Shown here piece after piece: positions 34,501 through 43,601 of a stretch of DNA of 64,000 bases. The notes beneath the pieces were generated by a model that saw nothing but the letters and a program-made list of their open reading frames with translations, was not told the DNA's origin and searched no databases. The position numbers and the translations under genes are program-made. Position 1 is the first letter of the stretch; each line of letters begins with the position of its first letter. Location of the stretch: positions 310,001 to 374,000 of the forward strand of contig NZ_JMTM01000035.1 of the NCBI RefSeq assembly GCF_001662485.1. Reading direction: 5' to 3'. This DNA is from Flavobacterium succinicans (lineage in GTDB: Bacteria; Bacteroidota; Bacteroidia; Flavobacteriales; Flavobacteriaceae).

Positions 34501-35295
34501 TTTGGTTATGGTAACGAAACCATCAACAACGACGAAACGTTTGGAATGGATTATAACCGTGTGCGTCTAAGAACATTATCCATAACTCCCTCTCTAAAAA
34601 AAATAGGAAGAATGGGCAGTGAATGGAACTTTGCAACAATTATAGAACGCATTACCGTTGAAGAAAGCACAAACCGTTTTATCAATACGCCGGGTGTAGT
34701 TAATCCAGAGGTTTTTGAAAGACAAAAATTTGCAGGTGCCAGTGCCTCCTATTCCTATGAAAACTACGATTTGCCTGCTTTTCCAAGTATGGGATTTGGT
34801 TTTTCGATAAAAGGAACTTGGAAAATGAATTTAGAAGAGCTCAACCGAAACTTTACCGCTTTGGAAACCAAAATTAACCTCAACCATCGCCTTGATAAAA
34901 AAGGAAAACTAGTTCTTGCGACGATTCTAAAATCAAAAATACTCTTTAATGACCATTACGAATTCTATCAAGGTGCCACATTAGGTGGAGATTATGACCT
35001 TAGAGGTTTTAGAAATGAACGCTTTTTAGGAAAACGTTCCTTCTACCAAAGCAGTGATATTCGTTGGCAATTAGGGAAAATCAAAAAAAGCTTGTTACCA
35101 CTATCGTATGGTCTTCTTGGCGGATTCGATTATGGCCGTGTTTGGCTCCCCAATGAAAGTTCCAATAAATGGCATCAAGCCTTTGGTGGTGGCCTTTGGC
35201 TAAACGGATTGAATGTGTTAACCGCTAGAATTACTTATTTTAAAGGTAGAGACGAAGAGGCACGACTTTCTATTGGCTTAGGGTTTGGATTTTAA
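31567..35295 (+). CDS. Metallophosphoesterase lipoprotein with C-terminal outer-membrane barrel
   Basis: A 1242-residue protein with lipobox LLLQSC and, at about residues 55-370, a calcineurin-like phosphoesterase domain. Its metal motifs are all visible: LIGDAGNG, FLGDNIYP, PGNHDWY, AMHHPLQTNGSHGG and SGHDHNLQ. A long middle region follows (GDWDRHSDQWRW and DRDQAF resemble a kinase-like or CotH-like active site, tentatively). The last 350 residues look like an Omp85-type barrel, with the hallmark GGDYDLRGFRNERFLG and a terminal Phe. A protein with both a lipid anchor and a barrel is uncommon. The last 18 bases overlap the convergent next gene. Confidence 0.85.
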   Translation: MELFWDYRFKAIKTGITLLIFILLLQSCAIHQAQFGKEAAKTRTPNGIDTTKIAHTFYLIGDAGNGDLPLPQQTLELLNQKLASAHKNSTLLFLGDNIYPKGMPSDKEPEAKALAETKLNTQLALAKNFKGQTKFIPGNHDWYSGIKGLERQAQYITTKLNDKKSFLPQKNCAIESVKINSNLTMIVVDSQWFLEDWNQHPTFNESCDIKTREAFFEELEDLLNKNRDKKVILAMHHPLQTNGSHGGQFSLEKQLFPLEQKIPLPVIGSVINLLRKTSGISPQDIQNKQYTILTKRIKTLLQAHNNVVVVSGHDHNLQYIDHDNIKQIISGAGSKSEAARAIFPNDFSYGGNGYVTLFVYKDGRVTASFFGNEKGKEQLLFETTLFDSDEKSATIAPKDFPKTTTASIYTPKQTQKNGFYKFLFGTHYRKVYSTKITVPTVTLDTLYGGLRPKRAGGGHQSNSLQLIDKDGKEYVMRALKKSATRFLQAVAFKDQYVVTDFEDTYAEDFLFDFYTTSHPYTPFAVGNLADKIGVYHTNPKLFYIPKQKALKEFNANFGNELYMVEERPSDSQADNELFDNPDKIIATDELLHNLHKDEKYQVDEKAYIRARLFDMLIGDWDRHSDQWRWSAFKAGKNIIYKPIPKDRDQAFSMYDGALLSLLMNMPALRHMQTFNSSIRNVKWLNREPYPLDLALLRTATKEDWIEQAQYIQNHLSDREIEEGFASIPNEVKGKTINDIIKKLKVRMRDLPNYAKAYYEVLQKTVVIVGTNKKEQFSISFPSKNEVEVVVSRLKKDGPEWWYTKRFDAKTTKTIWIYGLDDDDVFEVNGKNKSGILLRLLGGQNNDSYTVTHGKNIMVYDFKSKPNTYNLDGKTKKVITDDYDTQYYNYEKPKYNAISGLPFGGYNPDDGVKLGLITSYTVNRFKQNPFTQKHILKANYFFATSGFELLYNAHFPKALGSWDLDVASKYTSPNFTINFFGYGNETINNDETFGMDYNRVRLRTLSITPSLKKIGRMGSEWNFATIIERITVEESTNRFINTPGVVNPEVFERQKFAGASASYSYENYDLPAFPSMGFGFSIKGTWKMNLEELNRNFTALETKINLNHRLDKKGKLVLATILKSKILFNDHYEFYQGATLGGDYDLRGFRNERFLGKRSFYQSSDIRWQLGKIKKSLLPLSYGLLGGFDYGRVWLPNESSNKWHQAFGGGLWLNGLNVLTARITYFKGRDEEARLSIGLGFGF

Positions 35296-36159
35296 TTGAC
35301 TTAACGAAGTCAAATACATACTTGATCTACCTTTTTTCTCGGCTTCATCAGCTATTAGTATTTGATTATCATCAATAAATGCAATGGATTCTTTTTGTGA
35401 AAAATGCCCTAAACTATAAAGGGTTTTCTTTACATTCAGTTCATTACCTCCTTTAAAACCTGATAACAAAAATACTTTATCATGGCAAAGCAGGACTACT
35501 TTGCTTTCATCAGGACTTAGTGCCGCGCCTGTAATTTGGCAACGGTTGAAAGTGTCGCACGTTTTAATTTTTCCAATTAATTGCGCTTGCTGCACTCCAG
35601 CCGCATTTCGGATTTTATAGACTAACGAGGTACCATCAAAATGTTTGCTTCGGTTTTTAGTAAACAAATAAAAATAGCCTTGTAATTCAATAAATGCTTC
35701 GGTATCGAAAAGTCGCTCTGTATTTTTGGGTGGAAATTCTTTTTGTTCTGGAAACGAAAACGAAATTTTATAATCGGCTTTTGCTGAAGAAGCATCAAGC
35801 TGAGAAGCTCCAATCTTGTAAATGCACAAATCACGACGGGTGTTGCGATTGTTTCCAAAATCGCCAATATACACATTGCCTTGCGCATCTTTGGTCAGCT
35901 CTTCCCAATCAACATTGGTGGCATTTGCGATAGTGCAAGTCTTTTTGATAACACCCGAATTCGCATCTAAACCAAGGAGTACATTTTTATTACCGCTGTC
36001 CTCTAATGCCCAAATCAATTTAGTTTGAGGCATGTAGACCATTCCTGAAATTTCCTTTATTTTTTTAGGCAATTCGAATTGTAAAGTCAAAACACTGCTG
36101 TCTTTTTGACAAGCTAAACATACAATTCCTATTAAAACAATAATTCCCTTTTTCATCAT
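35278..36159 (-). CDS. Beta-propeller-like lipoprotein
   Basis: A 293-residue lipoprotein with the lipobox IVCLAC. The mature part has repeated blade-like segments such as KKIKEISGMVYMPQTKLIWA, LGLDANSGVIKKT, GNVYIGDFGNN and ALSPDESKVVLLCHDKVFLL, so a beta-propeller fold is likely. It resembles SdiA-regulated-like or NHL-type proteins; the ligand is unknown. It overlaps the 3' end of the convergent phosphoesterase gene by 18 bases. Confidence 0.78.
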   Translation of the reverse strand: MMKKGIIVLIGIVCLACQKDSSVLTLQFELPKKIKEISGMVYMPQTKLIWALEDSGNKNVLLGLDANSGVIKKTCTIANATNVDWEELTKDAQGNVYIGDFGNNRNTRRDLCIYKIGASQLDASSAKADYKISFSFPEQKEFPPKNTERLFDTEAFIELQGYFYLFTKNRSKHFDGTSLVYKIRNAAGVQQAQLIGKIKTCDTFNRCQITGAALSPDESKVVLLCHDKVFLLSGFKGGNELNVKKTLYSLGHFSQKESIAFIDDNQILIADEAEKKGRSSMYLTSLSQLKSKP

Positions 36160-36488
36160 TGAAAGTCTTTAAATAAGGGGGCAAGATAAGAAAGAATACA
36201 AAAAAGATTGGTGTTTTTTTTAAGTATTCGTTGGATCTTGATACTTTCTCATTATTAATACGTAAGCACTTATTTAAATAATTTAATTTGCTAAAAATCT
36301 AATCCAAAAGGGTATTTCACTATTATTTTGAGGAGAAATAATTCATTTTTCATTCAGGAAATACCCCTCGTTCGAAGGCACAAGATTTTTTATGTCGAAA
36401 AAAAAGTTAAAAAAAACCTAAAACAAAAGACGTAATACCAAAAAATTAAAAACTATATTTAACATTCTTGAACAGACCCCAAAGCAAA
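36160..36488. other. AT-rich intergenic region
   Basis: A 9-bp inverted repeat (GGGTATTTC at 36310 and GAAATACCC at 36358) is separated by 39 bases. No consensus promoter is evident. Otherwise I see nothing in it. Confidence 0.5.
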
Positions 36489-36611
36489 ATGAGTAAAAAA
36501 GAAGTTCCCGATAAAGAATTAAGTACTACCCCCTTCGTGATCTACCTAGTCAGCAAAAAAGTAATTAAAAAACAATCAATAGCCATAAAACACACATTAA
36601 CTGTTATTTAA
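36489..36611 (+). CDS. Possible 40-residue protein
   Basis: An ATG frame of 40 codons with a plausible charged-hydrophobic composition (MSKKEVPDKELSTTPFVIYL and a basic tail). There is no known family and no clear promoter. It may be chance. Confidence 0.2.
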   Translation: MSKKEVPDKELSTTPFVIYLVSKKVIKKQSIAIKHTLTVI

Positions 36612-36656
36612 CCAAAGAAAATTGTGTGCTTTTCTCATTTTTGATAACTTTACACT

Positions 36657-36944
36657 GTGAAAAAATCAAAAAACATAGTATTTTTATTCTTTTTATTTTC
36701 ATATTCTTTATTATGGACCTTAGACTGCTATTTAGAAGTAAATTCATCTAAAAAAATAGAATGGACCGTAAAAACTGAAAATCAAAAGGAATTAGACTCC
36801 GAATTTTATTGGGTGTGCAAAACTGAGCCTTGGTCAAAAACCAAAAAAGAATACTTCGTGAACCGAAGACCAAAAGTAATTATGGATACTTTTTATACTA
36901 CAGCTATTTACTTGCAAAAATATTGTCCGCCTCCTGAATGCTAG
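36657..36944 (+). CDS. Small exported protein, GTG start
   Basis: A 95-residue protein starting with GTG at 36657. The leader KKSKNIVFLFFLFSYSLLW is a signal peptide or anchor, and the mature part holds four Cys (LDCYLE, YWVCKTEP and the ending KYCPPPEC), which may form disulfides. I do not recognise a family. It is followed by another small exported protein gene 52 bases on. Confidence 0.55.
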   Translation: MKKSKNIVFLFFLFSYSLLWTLDCYLEVNSSKKIEWTVKTENQKELDSEFYWVCKTEPWSKTKKEYFVNRRPKVIMDTFYTTAIYLQKYCPPPEC

Positions 36945-36996
36945 TTTTTTTTTCGGCATACTTTTAAATTATAACAACAAGAAAAAAATTAGTCCT

Positions 36997-37476
36997 ATGA
37001 AAACCTTTATTACTTTATTATTTTTAGCAATTTCAACCCCATTTTTCGCTCAATCGCATGTTTTAGTAAAACATAATGGTGAAAAAATGAATGTGAATTA
37101 CATCAAAACCAACAACAATTTACTGTATTTCAACACAGGAAAAGATCAGGTAGAGCAATCGATAAGCACTTTTGCTGTAGCGGAATTGATCAACACTATT
37201 ACCAATGATAGAGCAAAAATTTCAGATAAAATTGTAGTAAGCGGTGAGCATGATTACAACAAAGTAATTCTTATTACACCAGATGCAACAACAGGCTTAT
37301 CTACTATTGCCAACAACTCCAAATTCATTAACCGAGTAAAAGGTCAAACGCCAGGAGCCGTTCAGCAACAAAATATTATGGCTTTGAAAAGAAAAGCTGC
37401 TAAAGAAGGTATTCCTTTCGTTTCTATTGCACCAATCAATAGAGCGGAGTCAACCGCTAAGATGTATACTTATTAG
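36997..37476 (+). CDS. Uncharacterised secreted protein
   Basis: A 159-residue exported protein with signal peptide MKTFITLLFLAISTPFFAQ. The N-terminal part (HVLVKHNGEKMNVNYIKTNN) looks like the beta-strand start of a surface or envelope domain, and the tail is Lys/Ala-rich. No family is recognised. A bidirectional terminator separates it from the convergent DUF1573 gene. Confidence 0.72.
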   Translation: MKTFITLLFLAISTPFFAQSHVLVKHNGEKMNVNYIKTNNNLLYFNTGKDQVEQSISTFAVAELINTITNDRAKISDKIVVSGEHDYNKVILITPDATTGLSTIANNSKFINRVKGQTPGAVQQQNIMALKRKAAKEGIPFVSIAPINRAESTAKMYTY

Positions 37477-37499
37477 GTAACGTATTTTAGTAAATAAAA

Positions 37500-37528
37500 G
37501 AAGCCGTTTCAAGGAATGAAACGGCTTC
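37500..37528. terminator. Bidirectional terminator
   Basis: GAAGCCGTTTC and GAAACGGCTTC form a perfect 11-bp stem with loop AAGGAAT between two convergent genes. Confidence 0.85.
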
Positions 37529-37550
37529 TTCACTTTCTAAAACCAATAAA

Positions 37551-37976
37551 TTAGCTTTTAGCAGTTGCTGCAACTACATTTCCTTTAATAGTTAAAACTT
37601 TTGGAGTAGCTTCTGCATTAGAGGTTACCGTTACTGTTTTGGTGAAAGCCCCCACTGCTGCTGCATTGTAAGTAGCTGTAACCGTTCCTGATTTTCCTGA
37701 AGCGATTGGAGTTTTAGTATAATTGGTAGCTGTACAACCACAAGAACCTTGAACATTAGTCAAAATCACTGGTGTTTTTCCTGTGTTTTTAAATTCAAAA
37801 ACAATAGGTTTTGGCGTACCTTGAGGGATAGAACCCACATCAATAGTTTCTGATTTCCAAACCAAAACACTAGCATAATTTGCTACTTTGGTTACTACTG
37901 TTTTAACTGGAGTAATAGTAGAGAAAGACATTAATCCAAAAGCTACTGCCAATAAAGAGATTTTTAACATTTTCAT
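37551..37976 (-). CDS. DUF1573 domain-containing protein
   Basis: A 141-residue exported protein with an Ig-like DUF1573 domain: SIPQGTPKPIVFEFKNTGK, then the hallmark VQGSCGCTATNYTKTPI and GTVTATYNAAAVGAFTKT. The leader LKISLLAVAFGLMSFS is a signal peptide. The family is widespread in Bacteroidota envelopes and its function is not established. Confidence 0.9.
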   Translation of the reverse strand: MKMLKISLLAVAFGLMSFSTITPVKTVVTKVANYASVLVWKSETIDVGSIPQGTPKPIVFEFKNTGKTPVILTNVQGSCGCTATNYTKTPIASGKSGTVTATYNAAAVGAFTKTVTVTSNAEATPKVLTIKGNVVAATAKS

Positions 37977-38142
37977 AATTCCTATTTTTAATTGTTTATT
38001 ATTTCATTTTTTTTTACAAAACAAATATAATGACTCTTTTTGGCATTGCTGTTAAACGAATTCAAATGATTGTTAACGACTTGTTAATACCTTAAAAACA
38101 ACTTATTTTTACTTAATATTACATCCTAAAAAACATCATTTC

Positions 38143-39408
38143 TTGAAAATAAACCGCCTTAATAGCATCATTATCATAGGATTAATTGCCATTATTGGTA
38201 TTTTATTGGCACAACTCCTATGGACCAAAGAAGCTTTTCGAATTGAAGAAAAAAAATTCAGTCAAAAAGCTCATATTGCGTTATATGAAGTGGCTAAAAA
38301 TTTATACAAAGGCAACAATCAGGAAATTCCTGTGCAAAATCCAGTGCAAAAAATCTCTAATGATTATTACATTGTCAATGTGGAGAATGATTTTGATGCC
38401 TCAATTTTGGAATTTTACCTCAAATCGGTGTTCAAAAAATTGGGCATAACAACAGATTTCGAATATGCCATTTATAATTGTCAGAGTGACGAAATGGTGT
38501 ATGGCAATTATGTTTCGATAGACGAAAAAAACACTTCTAAACATTCCATTCATTTTCCCAAACACAAAAACTTGGTCTATTATTTTGCCATTCGATTTCC
38601 CAACGAAACGAGCTTTTTATTCAGTTCCCTTAAGTTTTGGTTTGTGCTTTCATTGGCTTTGGTATTGATTCTTTTGATTTATGTGTACTCGATTTATACG
38701 CTTTTGCAACAAAAAAAATATTCCGATTTGCAACGTGATTTCATCAACAATATGACGCATGAATTCAAAACGCCACTTTCGTCCATATTAATTGCTTCGA
38801 ATTATTTGAGTAAACAAAAACCAATTACTGCTGACAAAAAGTTGGAAAAATATGCTCACATCATTGTCGAGCAAAGCAACAAATTGAACCAGCACATTGA
38901 GAAAATTTTAACGGTTGCCAAATCAGATGCGACGCCGTTACAACTCCAAAAAACTACATTTGAATTCCTTCCGATCATCAAAGAAATCATTGAAAACTGT
39001 CAACTCAAACATCCTTTGGTGGTGTTTCATTTAGACAATCAAAGCACCAAAACCAAGTTATTCGGCGATGCTTTTCATTTTTCAAACCTTGTTTATAATT
39101 TAATTGACAATGCGATAAAGTATTGCGAAAAAACACCCGAAATTACCCTTTGTTTTAGCGATACCAAACAGCATTTACAAATCGAATGTATTGATAACGG
39201 AATTGGCATTGAACCTAAAAAAATTCCTTTTATTTTTGATAAATTCTACCGAATTCCATCCAAAAAAAGCAATGAAATCAATGGTTTTGGACTAGGATTA
39301 TATTATGTAAAAAAGATTTGCGATTTGCATCATTGGAAAATTAATGCCCACAATAACGAGACTTTTGGAACCACCATAACTTTAGTATTGCCGATAAAAA
39401 ATGAATAA
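38143..39408 (+). CDS. Sensor histidine kinase
   Basis: A 421-residue membrane kinase with two membrane segments (about 8-28 and 166-186) around a periplasmic sensor of about 135 residues. The dimerisation domain has NNMTHEFKTPLSSI with phosphoacceptor His206. The ATPase domain has LVYNLIDNAIKY (N box), IDNGIGIEPKKI and GFGLGLYYVKK. The start is TTG at 38143; no ATG in the first 30 codons fits better. It overlaps the response regulator gene by eight bases and forms a two-component pair with it. Confidence 0.92.
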   Translation: MKINRLNSIIIIGLIAIIGILLAQLLWTKEAFRIEEKKFSQKAHIALYEVAKNLYKGNNQEIPVQNPVQKISNDYYIVNVENDFDASILEFYLKSVFKKLGITTDFEYAIYNCQSDEMVYGNYVSIDEKNTSKHSIHFPKHKNLVYYFAIRFPNETSFLFSSLKFWFVLSLALVLILLIYVYSIYTLLQQKKYSDLQRDFINNMTHEFKTPLSSILIASNYLSKQKPITADKKLEKYAHIIVEQSNKLNQHIEKILTVAKSDATPLQLQKTTFEFLPIIKEIIENCQLKHPLVVFHLDNQSTKTKLFGDAFHFSNLVYNLIDNAIKYCEKTPEITLCFSDTKQHLQIECIDNGIGIEPKKIPFIFDKFYRIPSKKSNEINGFGLGLYYVKKICDLHHWKINAHNNETFGTTITLVLPIKNE

Positions 39409-40087
39409 GCCAAAAATTTTATATGTCGAAGATGATGCCACTTTGGCTTTTTTGACCAAAGACAATTTAGAACAAAATCAGTACGATGTTTATCATTGCG
39501 AAGATGGCGAAATAGCGCTAGAACGCTTTCATGAAATAGCCTTTGACCTCTGCATTCTCGACATTATGCTGCCCAAAAAAGATGGTTTTGAATTGGCCGA
39601 AGCCATACGAAAAGTCGACACTCATATTCCCATCATTTTCCTTTCGGCCAAAACACTCAAAGAAGATCGCATCAAAGGGTTGCGTTTGGGTGCGGATGAC
39701 TATTTGGTAAAACCCTTTAGCATTGAAGAATTATTGCTCAAGATTGAAATTTTCTTAAAGCGCTCTCAAAAAAAGGAAAAACTCGAGACTGCTCAGTATC
39801 AAATTGGAAAATACACCTTCGACACCAAAAACTATTTGCTTTGGAACGCCTCAGAAAAAATAAAACTAACCCAAAGAGAATCCGAGTTATTGAAACTATT
39901 TCTCGACAATAAAAATGTAGTCCTGAAACGAGAACAAATCCTAACCGCACTTTGGGGCAATGACGATTATTTCATGGGTCGTAGTTTGGACGTATTCATT
40001 TCTCGATTGCGCAAAATTTTGGTTCATGAGCCAGGAATTTCCATTGAAAACCTTCACGGCATTGGGTTTCGTTTTTTTGAAGAATAA
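39401..40087 (+). CDS. OmpR-family response regulator
   Basis: A 228-residue DNA-binding regulator. The receiver domain has ILYVEDDATLAF, the phosphorylatable Asp54 in CILDIMLPKKDG, and YLVKPFSIEELL. The winged-helix domain has LTQRESELLKLFLDNKN and SLDVFISRLRKIL. It is translationally coupled to the kinase and precedes a barrel and a PCMD gene that could be its targets. Confidence 0.94.
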   Translation: MNKPKILYVEDDATLAFLTKDNLEQNQYDVYHCEDGEIALERFHEIAFDLCILDIMLPKKDGFELAEAIRKVDTHIPIIFLSAKTLKEDRIKGLRLGADDYLVKPFSIEELLLKIEIFLKRSQKKEKLETAQYQIGKYTFDTKNYLLWNASEKIKLTQRESELLKLFLDNKNVVLKREQILTALWGNDDYFMGRSLDVFISRLRKILVHEPGISIENLHGIGFRFFEE

Positions 40088-40144
40088 TTTATTTTATTAA
40101 CTGAATTATTCAGAAATTTGATACTCAAACATAAATAAAAACCA

Positions 40145-40882
40145 ATGATTTCAATTTGCAAAAGATATTTCTTGTTGGTACTTACCATTGGCCTCTTGAT
40201 TTTTTCAAAAACAGTCTATGCACAAACGAATAATTCTATTGAAATTTCACCATTTACCAAGCTTCAAAAAGGACTAGCATTTGTTGGTTTAACTGGCGGT
40301 GCCAATACTAGAAGCAGTCAAAACGAAAATTTTCTTATTACAAATGTCATTGATAAACAAAAAGATGGTTTCAACATTCAAGCTAATGGTGGATATTTTT
40401 TGAGTAAATCATTTGCCATTGGAACCGCTTTGCGCTATGACTGGGCCAAACTCAATCAGATTTTAGAAGATAGCGATGGAATCCAAACCTTTGTCAAAGA
40501 AGCGAAAAGCAGTCTTGGAGGGAACGTTTTTATAAAAAATTATATTCCCATTACAGCCAACGGTAGGTTTAATCTATTTAACATTGTTAGCTTAGGAATG
40601 AATAAAGAAAACAAAGTCACTGAAAAGACGAGCAATGATATTTTAACTCGTTATTATTCTGTTACCAACAATTACAACCTGGGAATCAACCCTGGCATTC
40701 AAGTATTTATCATCAAAGGTTTTGCAACTGAAGTAGGAGTAAATTTAGCCGGACTTTCTCATACATACAAAAGAACCACCATAAACGAAGTAGAACATAC
40801 CGTAATCAAAAGCAATGATTTAGATTTAAAACTAAACATTTTATCGTTAAACATTAGCTTTTTCTATTTTTTCAAATCCTAG
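40145..40882 (+). CDS. Outer-membrane beta-barrel-like protein
   Basis: A 245-residue exported protein (leader ends SKTVYAQ). Strand-like segments (FAIGTALRYDWAK, FNIQANGGYFLSKS, NYNLGINPGIQVFI) and an aromatic end suggest a small outer-membrane barrel. No exact family is recognised. It sits between the two-component genes and the PCMD gene, four bases before the latter, so the two are probably co-transcribed. Confidence 0.75.
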   Translation: MISICKRYFLLVLTIGLLIFSKTVYAQTNNSIEISPFTKLQKGLAFVGLTGGANTRSSQNENFLITNVIDKQKDGFNIQANGGYFLSKSFAIGTALRYDWAKLNQILEDSDGIQTFVKEAKSSLGGNVFIKNYIPITANGRFNLFNIVSLGMNKENKVTEKTSNDILTRYYSVTNNYNLGINPGIQVFIIKGFATEVGVNLAGLSHTYKRTTINEVEHTVIKSNDLDLKLNILSLNISFFYFFKS

Positions 40883-40886
40883 CAAT

Positions 40887-41939
40887 ATGAGAACAAAACT
40901 TTTATTCTTAACCCTTATTTCTGTCGTTTTGTCCAACTGTGTCTCAGAAGATTATTTTGGAAATTCAGATCAAAAAAAAATATTGAGTTTTATTTTGACA
41001 AACCAAGTAGGCAATACTATTATAGAAGAATCTACGGGAACTATCAGTATAAATGTTGCCGCTACTGCAAATATCAAGCAACTAAAACCTAAAGAAATTG
41101 TGCTCTCTACCTTTGCTGCAATTAGTCCATCGAGCGAGGAACTATTAGATTTTACCAATCCCGTAAAATACACTGTTACAGCTGAAGATGGGTCAACAAA
41201 AATCTATACCGTAACCGTAAAACAAGAAGGAAGTGAACCACAACTAGAAAATAGTTCTTTTGATGATTGGTATATGACTCCCAAAAACTACTACGAACCC
41301 GGAAAAGACGCCAACTCTATTTGGTCAAGTGGAAATGCTGGAGCTACTACTCTAGGGAACGCAAATGTTACTCCTTTTACCATCAACGGAACGAATATCG
41401 CAGCTAAATTGGTGACCCAAGATATGGGAAGTTTAGCAGGATTCGTCAGTCAACGAATGGCGGCAGGCTCTATGTTTACCGGTAAATTTGAATTAGATGT
41501 ATCAAATCCAATTAATTCTGCAAAATTTGGAATCCCCTTTGCCGCTAGACCTAAAAATTTCTCTGTAGAATATGCCTACAGTCCAGGTACTCCCTATTTG
41601 GATAGAAAAGGACAAACTTTAACCACCAAAGATGCCTGCGATATCTATGTTTTATTAGAAAATAGAAACGGTACTGAAGTAAAAAGAGTAGCTACAGCTT
41701 GGTTTCGTTCCGAGGAAAAAGTAATTAATGCCTTTAAAACCATCACCATTCCATTGACTTACGGCGAATTAAATAGCTCTTTTCCAGCCTATCAAAAACC
41801 TAAAAACGGTTTGTATGCAAATGCAAATGAAGCGGTTACTCATATTTCGGTAGTTTTTTCTTCAAGTTTTAATGGCGATCAGCTAGAAGGAGGCACAAAT
41901 AGCACCTTATTGGTCAACAATTTCAAATTGATCTATTAG
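40887..41939 (+). CDS. PCMD domain-containing lipoprotein
   Basis: A 350-residue lipoprotein with lipobox VVLSNC. Residues about 30-110 form an Ig-like segment (GNTIIEESTGTISINVAATA). The rest matches the putative carbohydrate metabolism domain: NSSFDDWY, NSIWSSGNAGATTLG, SQRMAAGSMFTGKFELD and VSFAYSP-like strands. Such proteins are typical of Bacteroidota carbohydrate-related surface loci, but no glycan enzyme is near. An intrinsic terminator follows. Confidence 0.88.
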   Translation: MRTKLLFLTLISVVLSNCVSEDYFGNSDQKKILSFILTNQVGNTIIEESTGTISINVAATANIKQLKPKEIVLSTFAAISPSSEELLDFTNPVKYTVTAEDGSTKIYTVTVKQEGSEPQLENSSFDDWYMTPKNYYEPGKDANSIWSSGNAGATTLGNANVTPFTINGTNIAAKLVTQDMGSLAGFVSQRMAAGSMFTGKFELDVSNPINSAKFGIPFAARPKNFSVEYAYSPGTPYLDRKGQTLTTKDACDIYVLLENRNGTEVKRVATAWFRSEEKVINAFKTITIPLTYGELNSSFPAYQKPKNGLYANANEAVTHISVVFSSSFNGDQLEGGTNSTLLVNNFKLIY

Positions 41940-41942
41940 TAA

Positions 41943-41982
41943 AAAATCCAAAGCTTGCGAAAAGTAGCTTTGGATTTTTTTT
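41943..41982 (+). terminator. Intrinsic terminator
   Basis: AAATCCAAAGCT and AGCTTTGGATTT pair over 12 bases around a ten-base loop, followed by a T-run. Confidence 0.9.
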
Positions 41983-42022
41983 ATAAATAAACGCTCACAA
42001 TTGTAATCGCTCAAACAAACTA

Positions 42023-43564
42023 TTACAACGGAATATTGCCGTGTTTTCTGTCTGGTCTATGGACAGTTTTTCCTTCAAGCATACTAAAGGCTTTCAACAA
42101 CTTTCGACGGGTATCTTCTGGAAGAATAACCTCATCTATAAATCCGCGTTGTGCTGCGGTATACGGATTGGCGAATAATTCAGCATATTCAGCTTCTTTT
42201 TCTAATAGTTTTGCTTCGTGGTCTTCGGCTTCGCTAATTTCTTTTTTGAAGATAATTTCAGAGGCTCCTTTGGCTCCCATTACCGCAATTTCTGCCGTAG
42301 GCCAAGCAAAATTCATATCGGCACCAATGTGTTTGGAGTTCATTACATCATAAGCACCACCATAAGCTTTTCTAGTAATCACCGTCACTCTTGGCACGGT
42401 CGCCTCGCTAAAAGCATATAATAATTTGGCACCGTGCACAATGATTCCGTTCCATTCTTGATCGGTTCCTGGCAAGAAACCGGGAACATCTTCCAACACC
42501 AACAACGGAATATTGAAACTGTCGCAAAAACGAACAAATCTCGCAGCTTTGATGGAACTTTTTACATCCAAACACCCTGCTAAAAACATTGGATTGTTGG
42601 CTACAATTCCGATACTTCTTCCTCCCAAACGGGCAAAACCAACAATAATATTTTCGGCATACTCTTTATGAATTTCATAAAAAGAATCGGCATCAATAAT
42701 TCCTCTAATCACCTCGTGCATATCATAGGGTTTGTTGGCACTGTCTGGAATAATCGTAGCCAATTCCATTCGTACTTCATCACCCAAAACATAAGGTACT
42801 TTTGGAGTCGTTTCTTTATTATTTTGTGGCAAATAGCTCAAAAGATTTTTGATACTGTTCAACAAAGCCACTCCGTTGGGAGCTGTTAAATGTGCCACTC
42901 CCGACTTAGAAGCGTGTGTTACGGCTCCACCTAAAGCTTCTGAAGTTACTTCTTCGTTGGTTACCGTTTTCACTACATTGGGTCCCGTAACAAACATATA
43001 ACTGTTGTTTTCTACCATCATCGTAAAATCGGTCATCGCAGGGGAATACACCGCACCACCCGCACAAGGTCCCATAATTGCCGAAATCTGAGGTATCACC
43101 CCAGAAGATTGTACATTGCGATAAAAGATATCAGCGTAACCTCCCAAAGAACGAACACCTTCTTGAATTCGGGCGCCTCCTGAGTCGTTTAATCCAATCA
43201 TTGGCGCACCCACTTTGAGTGCCATATCCATTACTTTGCAAATTTTCTCGGCGTGCGTTTCGGACAATGAACCACCAAAAACGGTAAAATCTTGGGCAAA
43301 AACATAGACCAATCTGCCATTAATAGTTCCGTAACCTGTAACTACCCCATCTCCATAAATCAGGTCCTTCTCCATACCAAAATCGGTAGTTCTGTGGGTA
43401 ACCAACATCCCAATTTCTTCAAAAGAACCTTCGTCCAACAAATACATCACTCGCTCTCTTGCGGTTAGTTTCTTACTGGCGTGATGTTTATCAATTCGGG
43501 CTTGACCACCGCCCAATTGGGCTAGTGCTATTTTTTCGTTTAATACTTTTATTTTAGATTCCAT
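42023..43564 (-). CDS. Acyl-CoA carboxylase, carboxyltransferase subunit
   Basis: A 513-residue carboxyltransferase that moves CO2 from biotin to an acyl-CoA, most likely propionyl-CoA. Family features include [37 protein letters not shown], and [20 protein letters not shown]. Together with the biotin carboxylase and biotin carrier genes directly upstream it forms a complete three-gene carboxylase. Substrate choice (propionyl- versus methylcrotonyl-CoA) cannot be settled here. The carboxylase consumes bicarbonate, a possible link to the dab locus. Confidence 0.92.
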   Translation of the reverse strand: MESKIKVLNEKIALAQLGGGQARIDKHHASKKLTARERVMYLLDEGSFEEIGMLVTHRTTDFGMEKDLIYGDGVVTGYGTINGRLVYVFAQDFTVFGGSLSETHAEKICKVMDMALKVGAPMIGLNDSGGARIQEGVRSLGGYADIFYRNVQSSGVIPQISAIMGPCAGGAVYSPAMTDFTMMVENNSYMFVTGPNVVKTVTNEEVTSEALGGAVTHASKSGVAHLTAPNGVALLNSIKNLLSYLPQNNKETTPKVPYVLGDEVRMELATIIPDSANKPYDMHEVIRGIIDADSFYEIHKEYAENIIVGFARLGGRSIGIVANNPMFLAGCLDVKSSIKAARFVRFCDSFNIPLLVLEDVPGFLPGTDQEWNGIIVHGAKLLYAFSEATVPRVTVITRKAYGGAYDVMNSKHIGADMNFAWPTAEIAVMGAKGASEIIFKKEISEAEDHEAKLLEKEAEYAELFANPYTAAQRGFIDEVILPEDTRRKLLKAFSMLEGKTVHRPDRKHGNIPL

Positions 43565-43601
43565 ACTTTTCTGTTGTTATTAAAATGTACCAAGCACCTA
43601 T

